From: Sambucus nigra
Lineage: Eukaryota; Streptophyta; Magnoliopsida; Dipsacales; Adoxaceae
DNA length: 64,000 nt
Assembly (NCBI GenBank): GCA_949130495.1
Contig: OX422215.1
Location: 71,687,244-71,751,243 of the forward strand
Reading direction: 5' to 3'
Shown here: positions 47,925 through 58,548 of the stretch, in pieces
Layout of the letters: the number at the start of each line of letters is the position of its first letter
Position numbering within the stretch: position 1 is the first letter of the stretch
Notes under the pieces: model-generated
Seen by the model: only the letters and a program-made list of their open reading frames with translations
Databases searched by the model: none
What the model was told of the DNA's origin: nothing
Program-made: the position numbers and the translations under genes

Positions 47925-50835
47925 TTTTATAAATCACTTTGACGTAATCTTTAATTTCTAATATAGTTGCAACTCTATTGAAAATAGGCAAATTAAAATT
48001 ATATCTCCCCCTCATATATTTTTTGGCCAAAAATACCCTTATTATCATTTACCAACCACCTTTTGAAACTCATAAACGACCAACTACTATTAGAGATATT
48101 TAGTTAGTGTGGACACCTCGATCCTTAATCGAGGTCTAAAACTTGAACCACAACACCCCGAAATCATTAAGGGGTAAAAACATAAATAAATACCCTAACT
48201 ATAGGTAAGCCCTAATATATATGTGTGTATCAAAAATAAGGGTGAAAACTCTAAATACCCTAAAATATCAATTGCGAACACAAATTGTGAAAAACTAACC
48301 ATGGTCAGTTCATCAACCATGCGCTTCAAGACCCCTTTGACGGCACGACTGATATATCAACCGCACGATTGAACATGTCGGTGTAACGATTACCAATATC
48401 AAATCATTAATTGGATGGTTGATCTACCTGCAACACATGTCCCACAAAACTCATCTGTTACTAAACATGTCCTATTACAGCCTCATCAAAATAACATATA
48501 TCCCAGAACATTAACTGCACAGTTAGTTAATCTTTCAACAACATAGTCAATGGCTTCACTCCGATAACTATAAAAAGGGATCACACCTCATTGAATATGG
48601 TACCCCCAAACCCAACATTGAATCAATTTTCAAACTTTCTTCAATCCTCAGCATCCGAGACTCTCGAGTTTTATTCGAAATCCCAAGTGATTTTCTCACT
48701 TTTAGAAAAAGTCACTTCCTCCAACAAACAAAGGCATGCCTCTGCACGTATCCCGCGAAGATGAGTTATTCCAAACAAAGCTTTGTCCAACGGTGCAACT
48801 TCAAATGGGAAACTCCCTTGGGAAAAACTCGACTGACATTACAAGGGTAAAAACTCTGAAGAAAACTTGGATCAATATCATAAATAAATATTATGATATA
48901 GAAATGTACATATCTACCTAAATAACTCGGGTATGCATTTTCACAACATTTATATTTTAAAGATTATTTTTTCCAGCATGCTTGTTTGTCGAGCTAAATA
49001 ACATACTCGTATGTTAAAAATGTTAATCAAAACTGTTATAGCTAAGTAAGATAGGGAAACACACTTTTTAAAACCATTTTAAGGAAAGTGTCAGTGAACC
49101 GATCTATTCTACATCTTTGCTAAAGGCGGTACCCATGAATATGTGTTATCCTAGAATACTTATCAAATACCCATATTTGATTATGTATATTTAACATATG
49201 AATATAACACTCCGGCTCATAAATGGATGTGTTATATAAAGGACTAGGCTCTTTAAATACAATAATGATGTATAATTTATACCTGGTATCCTGCAACCTA
49301 CACCTGTAAATATGTCTCCCTTAATGGAACTACGTTGGCTTTGATTCTAGGACATCTTGGGTACGTAGGCCCAATACTGGGCTACACTCGTGAGCCCAAG
49401 CCTTATAATACGTATCTTGATATATTATTTTTAGGGATGCCTCCATCTCTAGTCCAAACACCATTTCTCATACCAAGTGATCATATCTATCACTTCAGAT
49501 CAACCTGAGCCCCTATGACACCTCCGGGATTTGAGTCGTTAGATAAATGATAGTTATATTTCTATTAGCAACTTTTGGTACACTCTAATCCCAAAGTGCC
49601 GTGTTAAAGTCATCCTCTCGGCTCTATAACATGACATATTTGACATAACCATTATAAACCAACACGAAGGTTCAACAACACCTTCGAGGAAGTGATCGCG
49701 CGATAATGGATATGAATGTCCTTATCGGCGACTTTGGGTCCATTCCCATTTTGCACCCATATTGGAGTTAGCCTCCTAGCTCCTAAACATCCACCCCCTT
49801 TCCCAAGCCAAGTCTTCACACTTACACAAACATGACGTTGGAATTTTTCCATACGGATCATCGCAAAATTGAACTACGTAGGATTTTAACTCGTGGCTAT
49901 ATGGGTACATAGGCCAAATATCGAGTCCTTATCATGAGAAAAGCCTCGACAATTTGTCTCCTCATATGTTGTCCCCGTGGATATGCTTTCATTTTTCTCC
50001 TTATATCTATTATCATTCTCTCACACCTCAAATGAGATATCAAACTATCTCAAGCCGCAACTTCTTGTACATACCCATACAACATAAACGTTCAAACCTA
50101 TAAAAAACACATCACGAACTATGTAGACTTTGATCTCGTGGATACACAAATACGTAGGTGCAATACTGAGGCTTCCCTAATGACACGAACCAACAACCTC
50201 CCGTTATACAAGCTTAGCCTTATCGTACACATCTATACATATATTAATGGACACCCGTTATTTGAATAAAAATTCTCACACAATCACTCTTGCGTACCCT
50301 CACCGATTTAGTGATGTTGTTATACCTCTCGATAAATCCATTTTTATACCTAAGCGTATATCAACGTTTAAGGAATTCTCAAATTAAGGTCTCTCAACAT
50401 GTTCTAGAAATAACTAAGAGTAATTATAAATTTAAAATAAGATAATAAATATATAGAGAGGGAAGCATAAAGAACAGGTGGGGTTTCTAATACCTCCCCA
50501 CTCGTAACCTAGTTCCCGAACCTCTACCAAGAATTTTTAGATCACTCACAGGCCTAAAAATGAATTAGGGTAAGCCCCTAAGGGATAACCATAACCCTTT
50601 TGTTTGTTTTTATACAAAATAAACTCAAGACTCTGAACAATCAACAATTCATCGCACGAAGAATTAGGAATAGGCCTAAATAGGGGCATGCAACAAAACT
50701 GGATATGGCGTCGAACAGCTTCCAGGGGCACCGTCACAGTAAAATTGACCTTAGGAGGAAATGAAGGACTAAGAGATAAGAACTCTCTCATCCCCGTAGG
50801 GAACATACACTAATCTCCCATGCGCTCACACAGAC
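47925..50835. other. Non-coding DNA, probably remnants of an old Tat/Ogre-type LTR element
   Basis: A possible LTR start, TGTGGACACCTCGATCC, is at 48116. A TATA-like CTATAAAAAGGG is at about 48569. Three diverged copies of TACGTAGGCCCAATACTGG lie near 49354, 49891 and 50142. GGTGGGGTTTCTAATACC occurs at 50480. Such phrases recur in Ogre/Tat LTRs (from memory). No second LTR or TSD was found, and no ORF of note. Confidence 0.35.
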
Positions 50836-51078
50836 GTGTTGCATCCCGCTCTCCCTCAAGTCTAGTCAAGCGCCCATAACACCATAGGTAGTCATGACAC
50901 GTGTATAATTTACAGAGGTTATGAAGTTATCTAGTTAGTTTGTTTTGTTAACACTCCTGTTAGTTTGTGTAAGTTTTATATTTAAAGCCTTTTAATTCTA
51001 ATTAATGAAAATAGAATTTCTTCTAGAAATTTTTTATTTCCTTTTTCTAGTTTTCTATGATGGTATCAAAGCAAAATA
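50836..51078 (+). mobile_element. Ty1/copia-like LTR end plus primer site (fragment)
   Basis: TGTTGCATCC at 50836 could be an LTR start. AT-rich sequence leads to TTCTAGTTTTCTATGATGG and then TATCAAAGC, close to the tRNA-Met primer site TGGTATCAGAGC. No matching partner LTR or copia gag follows. Confidence 0.4.
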
Positions 51079-51439
51079 TAATTCCCATATGAAGGCCTTT
51101 AACTACCGCCATTAATGGAGGTTACACAATTTTTTCTTTATTAGGATCTCCGTCAATCATACGATCTCTATAAAGATGTAAAATAATAATTTTCTTCTTT
51201 GGCGTCAATAGGTTCTTACGAAAATTTGAGGCCACAAAATCCTTAAGTTTCTTAGGTCCCATTGTGACGGAGTAGGGGATTTCAGTGGGTTCAAGTACGG
51301 AATTGGTAGTGTTAGAATGGGTACAGGCCATATGTATGGGGGTGCGCAACCTTTTGTGGGTTACTCAAGTACTATTGTCAGTTCTTCTAGGGAATTTTGA
51401 ATATTATGACTTTAACTAACCTGATAAAGAAATGTGTAC

Positions 51440-51730
51440 CGTTCATATGGGATGGGATTTTCCAATAGTATTTTAATGAGCTAAGTGACTTTATCTCACT
51501 TATTGCTTTACCTTGTAGTGGGGTTGACTACATGGTGTAGACTAATGCCTCACTACAAGTACTTGGGAGTGTATTGATGAAGGAGGAGAGTCATATATCT
51601 TACACTTTTCGTAAGCTTAAGCATCACGAAGGAAATAAATCCCACTCGTGATTTGAAGTTGACAATAATGGTACTTGATCTTCAGGTTTGGAGTAATTAC
51701 CTATTGGGGGAGAGATTTCATTTGTTCAAT
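51440..51730 (+). pseudogene. Ty3/gypsy RNase H fragment
   Basis: The plus strand encodes PFIWDGIFQ, then TNASLQVLGSVLMKEES and SYTFRKLKHHEGN. These align with the usual gypsy RNase H (PFxWxxxxxxAFxxLK, TDASxxGLGxVLMQ, YASRxLKxHExNY). The first catalytic Asp is Asn and stops interrupt the frame. It is an isolated fragment with no recognisable neighbours. Confidence 0.7.
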
Positions 51731-53056
51731 AATCGTAAGAGTGGCCATCCCGGGATGTCGAGGCTCGGGGTCTCTGATAGTAGATTCCTTATTCATTCCC
51801 CACTTTTTTCTCTTTCGACATGCAGGTGGGATTGCGTCATTTATAGGGGCGTCGTTATCGATGTTGGGGTGATATGTAGAGATAGAGTCGCTAGCCTATT
51901 TTGCACAAAAAAGTAAAAGAAATATTGTCACCTCGAGAGAACAACATCAAGGAAAATACTGATGCTTGCGAAACTAAGTAGTTCAAAGGTCCGGGACTAA
52001 GTTACGGAATGGGAAGGAGTTAGGCACCCATCCCGCCCTTTTGGTCTCTCATGGGAATATATTAATCTTCTACTATAAAACTTCGTGATATGTGTTCTTA
52101 TGTGCATATTATAAATGGAGGATGGAATCACTCGACTCGCGTCATGGCTAAAGGCAGAGCGAAGTCATCCATAAGAGTGTTGCCAAAATAAACTAATGAA
52201 ACATATAATGTGAGTGTTTGTTGATTCACAAATCGTTATGGAAGAACGATTGCATATATCGAACAAAACACAAGCAGATAAGCATATAAAATGTATATAT
52301 CATGAATATATAATAACAAATATAGGTAGGAGAACTCGAGTTGAGGTATTTACCTAAGACGCCTACGTATCCCGAGGGGCATCAAAGTACACATGGTTAA
52401 AAAATGATATGATATGGGGTTCAACCCTAAACCCAATTGGAGAGTCTATTATGTGTGTGTAGAAAAAGGTGTTTTAGTGTGAGAAAGTGTGACAAGAAAA
52501 CCCCTTTTGGAATTTACGAATGAACCCTTTTTTCTTCTTCTTATTTTTGGGGTTTTATATGAAAATCAAGTATGTACGAATACTAATAATAAAAGTTTAG
52601 AATTGAGGTATGTGATGTAAGTAAATAATATACTACATCAAAAATGAAGTAACTAATGCAAAATTAAGAGAAATTAAAGAGGAAGAGATAGACCTTCTTA
52701 TGATGACTTGAAGTAGATCTTCATTATAGATGCGCTGACCTTAAGATAAAGTGAATGGTGGTTTGAGGAGATGGATAGAATTTTACTCAAAATAGTATGC
52801 AAAGGATGTAAGGAATGTGGGAAATGGGTTTTTAAGGAAAGAATAACTCTGAATTCGAGGGAATTCTCTCTTAATTGCTAAGAGGGATGTTCAAGTGTGC
52901 TTTTCAAAGTGAGGCCATGGCCTCTATTTATAGGGACAAGGGGCTAATAATCAGCATGGTCCTTCACCTACATATCAGTATAGAACCTTAGATATACTGC
53001 CAATAAGCAGCGTCCCGGGATTGCCATTCGGCAGTCTGAGGCAGGTTTTTCAAAAA
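51731..53056. other. Non-coding LTR-element debris
   Basis: TTGTCACCTCGAGAG at 51926, GAAGGAGTTAGGCACCCATC at 52014 and GACGCCTACGTATCCCGAGG at 52358 are phrases I associate with Ogre-like LTRs. No boundaries, TSD or gene could be defined. Confidence 0.3.
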
Positions 53057-53900
53057 AATGGTCATAAAATGCGAACTGTATGTCAGAATCGGGCTCGAGG
53101 CAGACTGTTGGAAAGGGAATGCAGAGACCTTTTGGAATCCATTGACCCACTCCCGGGTTTAGGAGTAACTGAGGTCAAATGGGCCCCCAAAAGCAACTGT
53201 TGGTTACTAGATAGGAAATTCTCGGAGGAAAATGGATCGTTCGTTCGAATCGTAAGTCAGAATCGTGCACGGGATGGACCATTGGAAAGGGTATTCAGGG
53301 CCCTTCAAATATTCATTCAGTCTCATTTTGTTTAGAGAGTTTACCTTGGTCAAACGAGGCCCAAAATCATCCGGTAACCCTGCGAAGTAAAATGGGTCAT
53401 TTGTTAGTACCATAAGGCTCATTCATGCACGAGGTAGACCATTAGAAAGGTGTTCAGTGAACTTTGAAGATTCATTCAGTCTCATTTGAGATGAAGTGCT
53501 GATAGGAGTCAAATGGAGTTCAAGAGCACCCGGTGTCCTTCAAATCAGTTTTTGGGGTAAAACGGATCGTAAGTCCAAATCATAAGTTAAATTAATGTAG
53601 GGGATGGACCATTGGATATGGGATTCAAATATATTTGAAGATTCATTGAGGTTCTACTCAATAGAGGAAGTTGATTAGGGTCAAAATGGGGCCGGGAGAG
53701 CCCCATGGCCTCCAAATAAGTTTTTAAGGTAAAATGGATCATTTTTTCGAACCATAAGTTTGATTAGTGCACGAGGTGGTCCATTGGAAAGGGTATTTAG
53801 AGCCCTTAAAAGATTCATTGAGCTTCCACTTAGGCAAAGAAGTTGATTGGAGTCAAACGGGGTCGAGAGCGCCCGATGGCATCTAGATTGATACTCGGAT
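53057..53900. repeat. Tandem repeat, five copies of about 170 bp
   Basis: Copies start near 53057, 53229, 53389, 53559 and 53731. Each has AAAATGG(A/G)TC(A/G)TT near its start, then CATAAG or GTAAGTC, then GGACCATTGGAAAGGGTATT, GATTCATT(G/C)AG and GGTCAAA(T/C)GGGG. Identity between copies is moderate (my estimate 65-75%). Confidence 0.85.
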
Positions 53901-54059
53901 TATGACCTAGGGATTGTGGTGAAAGAGTGAGTGGTAGGGACCTAAGGAGGTGTCTAGGAGGGTCCTAGGAAGGGTTGTCTATAGGGATCCCCTCGAAGGG
54001 TGAGCTTGGAACAGGTGAAGGTCGTCGAATGATAGACATTATATCGACGTTGGGAAAGA

Positions 54060-55145
54060 GGTTTGATAGGCCAATTCAGAGGACCTGGAGGATGAGGTTG
54101 ACCGATTCAGTGGGTTGAGGTCAATTCTGTGGACCTAAAGAGATGAGGATGACCAATTTAGCAGGTCAAGATTATGTTAAGATTAGTTATAAGGGAATAG
54201 GTATGACCATTCGGCAGGTCAAGGTTGATTTTGGGGACCTAAGGAGACGAGGATAATCGATTCAGCGAGTTAAGCTTAACTTTTGAGTTGTGATGGGGAT
54301 GACCAATTTTGAGGTCTGAGGTCGATTCTAAGGACCTAAAGTTTATAATGACCGATTCTGAGGCTCGAGGTCAATTCTGAGGACCTTAAGTTGTAGCGGC
54401 CAATTCTGAGTGTCAAGGTCAATTATGAGGACCTATAGTTGTAGCGACCAATTATGCGTGCCAAGGTCAATTCTGAGGACCTAAATTTGTAGCGACTAAT
54501 TCTGAGGGTCGAGGTCAATTTTGAGGACCTAAAGTTGTAGCGACCAATTCTACGGGACAAAGTCAATTCTAAAGACCTAAAGTTATAAGGATCGATTCTG
54601 TGGGTCGAGCTCAATTATGAGGACCTAAAGTTTTAGCGACCAATTTTAGGGGCCGAGGTCAATTGTGAGGACCTAAAGTTATAGCGAGAAATTATGGGGG
54701 TTGAGGTCAGTTCTGAGGACCTAAAGTAGTAGTGACCAATTCTGAGGGCTGAGGTTAATTTCGAGGACCTTAAATAGTAGCGACCTAATTTTGAGGGCCG
54801 AAGTCAATTATGAGGACCTCAAGTTGTAGCGACCAATTTTGAGGGCAATCAATTTTGAGGACCTCAAGTTGTACCGATCAATTCTGAGGACCTAAAGTTA
54901 TAGCAACCAATTATGAGGGTCGAGGTCAATTCCGAGGACCTAAAGTTGTAGCGATCAATTTTGAGGGCCGATATCAATTCTCGGGACCTTAAGTTGTACC
55001 GACCAATTTTACGGACCAAGTTCAATTATGAGTACCTAAAGTCTTAGCGACCAATTTCGAGGTCCGAGTTCAATTATGAGGACCTTAAGTTGTGGCGACT
55101 AATTCTGAGGGCCGTGGTCAATTCTGAGGACCTTAAGTTGTAACG
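54060..55145. repeat. Tandem repeat, about 22 copies of 48 bp
   Basis: The unit contains GAGGACCTAAAGTTGTAGCG, then ACCAATTCTGAGGG, then TCGAGGTCAATTCT. Successive GGACCT occurrences are 47-49 bp apart (54332, 54381, 54429, 54477, 54524, 54572, 54620, 54669, 54717, 54764). Since 48 is 16 codons, reading frames stay in register. On the minus strand many copies read as RYNFRSSELT-type 16-residue repeats. Confidence 0.9.
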
Positions 55146-55720
55146 TGAGGAGTTGCTCTCCTGTGAGATTTTTAAATTATCTTGAGGGTGCGGGTCAACC
55201 TGTGGTTCCACTAGGGATTGTATTGCTTTGAGACTTTGTTGGGGAAGGATATATCTTTGTGATTTCCAGGTGGGGATTATGCTTTGTTCAAACTCCACTG
55301 GGGGATGTTTAGACTGTGGAATTGTAGACTTGGATGCAGACGCATCATTGGTTCTGCTTACAGAACATGTTGAGGATAAGTTTATAACATGAACCCGACT
55401 GGGGATTTATGTTAGAGATAGGGGTTTAAAATTAATTTGAATGGGGATTTTGAGAATTTATAAGGGGATTGGTGATCCAAAAATGATTTTCTTGAGAATA
55501 TTGAGATTATATATTTTTTTGGGATTTTTACAAAATTTTCGGGCAATTTTTGGGATTTTTTTGGCATTTTCTGTACGAAATTTGGAGGGGGTGTCGATAG
55601 GCAGTCCTGGAGGGGTGCTAATCAAGAAGGTCACAAATTCCTGGGCTTCCTTGGAAAAGGGAAAAGACAACTGTCGATCGCATTGTCAGGGGGGCTGCCG
55701 ATCGGCAGACCACTTAGCCT
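55146..55720. other. Spacer between the 48-bp array and the PMD gene
   Basis: It contains CTGGGGGATG/CTGGGGATTT phrases and a G/T-rich stretch. A minus-strand frame (55298-55074) runs from unique sequence into the last 48-bp repeats. No recognised gene. Confidence 0.35.
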
Positions 55721-55735
55721 TTTATAAAAGGGAAC
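55721..55735 (+). promoter_or_regulatory. Possible TATA box of the PMD gene
   Basis: TTTTATAAAAGGG lies about 100 bp before the first coding-like codons. Confidence 0.45.
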
Positions 55736-55827
55736 GAATCCTCACCATTTTCACACCTTCAAGTGTTTGAATCTTCTACTTTCTCTATCTAAAAAATTCT
55801 CCTAAGCCATTTTTTCTTCAATACTTC

Positions 55828-57505
55828 AAAGGGCTAGTTCGAGTGAGGTGTATGACAACGCGTGGTTAGCCGTCGATGACTGGGCTGGCCTGGAGAGGGT
55901 GCCCCTTACCTTAGGAAATGAAAATGTCTTTGATATGTTTGATCCTGTTGCTCACGAGCATACTCTTATGTGCAAGTTATCACACTATAGTTCATCGGGT
56001 GAGGAACCCTAGTGGCTATGTAAGTGCAATGACTTTTAGTATTCCATTTCATTTTTCAATTTCTTCTTTCTTGCTAATGAAGGGTTTTTCTTCTTTTTCT
56101 TTTGCAGACTGAAATTGCTCCTTCGTTATTCGGTCTCGGGGGACGACGATGTTAAAGGATATTTGGGAGAATCATCCTGGTGCATTACGTTAGATGGTCT
56201 CTTATGCGGGTTTTGGTCTCATAGTTGAGACTTTGGATGAGACATCGCATTCGACTGCAATTTTATGTGCCTTGGGAGAGAGGTGGTGGGACACTACCCA
56301 CACCTTCCATCTTGGATTTAGGGAGATGACGGTGACTGCCATAGATGTTCAGCAACTGAGGGGGCTTGAGAGTGGGGTATTTAAGAGAGTGGTGGATCGC
56401 ACATTGAGGGTGACGCCGGAGGTGGTGCAGGCGGCGCTGGGTGATGTAAATAGGATCATTTATGAGGATTCGATCCGTATTTCTTCTTCAAGGGAAACTC
56501 TTTTGAAGCGGAGGGTGGATGTGGCTGACGGGCGGCAGGTGAGGTAGATAGTCCATTTGTTTATTTTTCTTCTGTTGGGTGGTTTCTGGTGGCGACGAGC
56601 TGCGATGTCGACCATCTTTGGTTCTTGCCATTTTTGCGGACAATTTCCGAGGTCTGTATGTATGATTGGGGGAGTCTGACCTTGGCCTCCTTTTATTTCT
56701 CTTTGGATGCTTTCATCCGGTGCTGTCGGTAGATCTTCACAGGGTCCACGTATCTTTTGGAGGTAATCTTGAATTCATTTTCCTTCTTATGGATTTCCTT
56801 GCATTCTTCTTTAGTTTCTTCTTTGGTGATTCTTGTCTTTTGCAGACATGATTTTATGAGATGATAGGGTACAATGTAGGGTTAATAGCCCTGAAGGAGG
56901 ATAGCTTGGGGGACTTCTTTCGAATGTTCTGGTGGTGAAAGTCCAACCGGGGGTTGAGTCAGGCCTTGTCCATGGTAGTCGTGCGACAGGCTTTGAACGC
57001 CCTGGCGATTGATCGGGTTATCTTTCTATCTTTGGGCCCTTTGGTTTATTCATTCATGAATAAATATTGATTCTCTGTTTTAGGATTAAAGGTGACCTTC
57101 TACCCCTGGGGGATGACTCCGCATGATATGGAGGTGACTGGTCTTTATGCGCTGATGCGGAGGTTGATTGCGCACGAGTTCGAGTTCGTCTAGTACCTAG
57201 GTGGGAGGGTGCTTAGGTAGGATGAGGTGGTGGTCCCTCCATCAATGCCCTCGGTGTACATGAGGTGGGTGAGGGAGATGTCGAATAACACCCGAGATAT
57301 GGCAATGAGTGGGGAGCCTTACATGCTTTATACAGATACGACGGTGAATTATGACTACCTAGACTTTGTGACAAGATAATTGATGCCTCCCTATATCTAT
57401 GATGTGGAGAACATGCATCCACTTGCTACTGTTTTGGGTAAGGGGACTAGTGCGCCGGTGGGATCCGCCCATAGTGCAGGTGGTGGCAGAGGAGGAATAT
57501 ATTAT
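55828..57505 (+). pseudogene. Plant mobile domain (MAIN/MAIL-type PMD) gene remnant
   Basis: Exon-like blocks: about 55828-55998, 56108-56538, about 56570-56762, 56846 to about 57030, and 57084-57505. They are bounded by GTGAGG donors and TTTTGCAG or GTTTTAG acceptors. Block 2 encodes LCALGERWWDTTHTFHLGF then REMTVTAIDVQQLRGLE, the hallmark core of the plant mobile domain. Block 3 has a YDWGSLTLASFY-like match after a frame change. Block 5 encodes FYPWGMTPHDMEVTGLYALM. In-frame stops (TAG before MVSYAG at 56193; two TAG and one TAA in block 5) and frame changes suggest a pseudogene. PMD proteins exist as host genes acting in silencing and as genes carried by transposons; which type this is cannot be decided. 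R3 is inserted directly after it. Confidence 0.65.
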
Positions 57506-57561
57506 TGACTGATATACCCGTTTATACCCTCGGTCTGGACAAGGATCACCTCCAATACGGA

Positions 57562-57770
57562 CGACCCTACGAGGGGACGACCCTTCACCAGACCCCAGCT
57601 GGCCACCACCAGGCCCAGACGACCATACGAGGGGCCGACCCTCCGCCAGGCTCTAGACGACCCTACGAGGGGCTGACCCCCCACCTGGCTCCAGACGACC
57701 CTACGAGGGGCCGACCCTTCCCCAGGCTTCGGACGACCCTACGAGGGTACGACAGTACGAGGCCAGAATC
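57562..57770 (+). repeat. R3 U3 tandem repeats, five copies of about 40 bp
   Basis: GACGACCCTACGAGGGG recurs at about 57562, 57618 (one change), 57657, 57697 and 57734, with spacings of 56, 39, 40 and 37. The location upstream of the TATA box fits enhancer-like repeats. Confidence 0.85.
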
Positions 57771-58039
57771 AATCCAGACTCACTACCGGAAGAAATTTTG
57801 CCCTCGGCCTCGGCTCATAGGCCGAGGGTGACATCATGACAGCGCGTGGTTTGGGACACGTGTGGAACAGTGCGCGTCAGGCTCATATGACACGTGGCAG
57901 ACCGTTATAACCGAGTCACACCCTCACGTGAGGGAATATTATGTCATCATTTGGCATCTACAGGTGTCAACAGGGGATTGGTTAGATCATCATTCACATG
58001 CACCATGCTTACTTGGGGGGTACACTACACCCCGCAAGA

Positions 58040-58049
58040 CCTATATATA
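58040..58049 (+). promoter_or_regulatory. TATA box of the R3 LTR
   Basis: CCTATATATACTTG, about 315 bp before the LTR end. Confidence 0.6.
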
Positions 58050-58367
58050 CTTGTCACCTACAACCCTACAAGAGATCAGATTATTGCAACCCTAGCTAAA
58101 ACCCTGCTTGTGCACAGTAGAGAGAAAAAGAGCTTATGTGCATTGTATCCAAGGCCATTAGTGCCCATACTTAGAGGATCACACACTCACAGTGGATGTA
58201 GGCCTAATTGGCTGAACCACTATACATTATTGTTTTATTTCCTCTTATACTCATCCCCTTCTACATACACATGTTCATACACTTATGCATCTCTATGACT
58301 GCCATGGTTATAACTGTTTGAGCTCATTATCACTTTTCCGGTGATGCTAAATCACAGCATCATCAGT

Positions 58368-58387
58368 TTGGCGCCGTCTGTGGGAAC
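58368..58387 (+). other. R3 primer-binding site
   Basis: TTGGCGCCGTCTGTGGGAAC begins two bases after the LTR. It is the least altered of the three Tat primer sites in this window. Confidence 0.85.
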
Positions 58388-58548
58388 GAGAAGACATCTC
58401 TTCCTTTGTACAGCTTGACCTCACTGGGCACTCTGGTGGTGAACCAACACTCCCCCTGAGAGGAGGTGTTTCACCATTGAAAGAGACCCACTAAGGTTCC
58501 CAAGCTCACCAGTATTTTCTTCAGTTCAACTTTTCATAGCTCAAGCAC

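Larger units (their letters stand above)
57510..58365 (+). repeat. R3 5' LTR
   Basis: It starts TGATATACCCG (or at 57506, TGACTGATAT) and ends CAGCATCATCA just before the primer site. It contains the U3 repeats and the TATA box listed below. The exact start needs the 3' LTR. Confidence 0.75.

Noticed and set aside
48736..48921. 61-codon plus-strand frame
   Set aside because: No homology, poor context, inside probable LTR debris.
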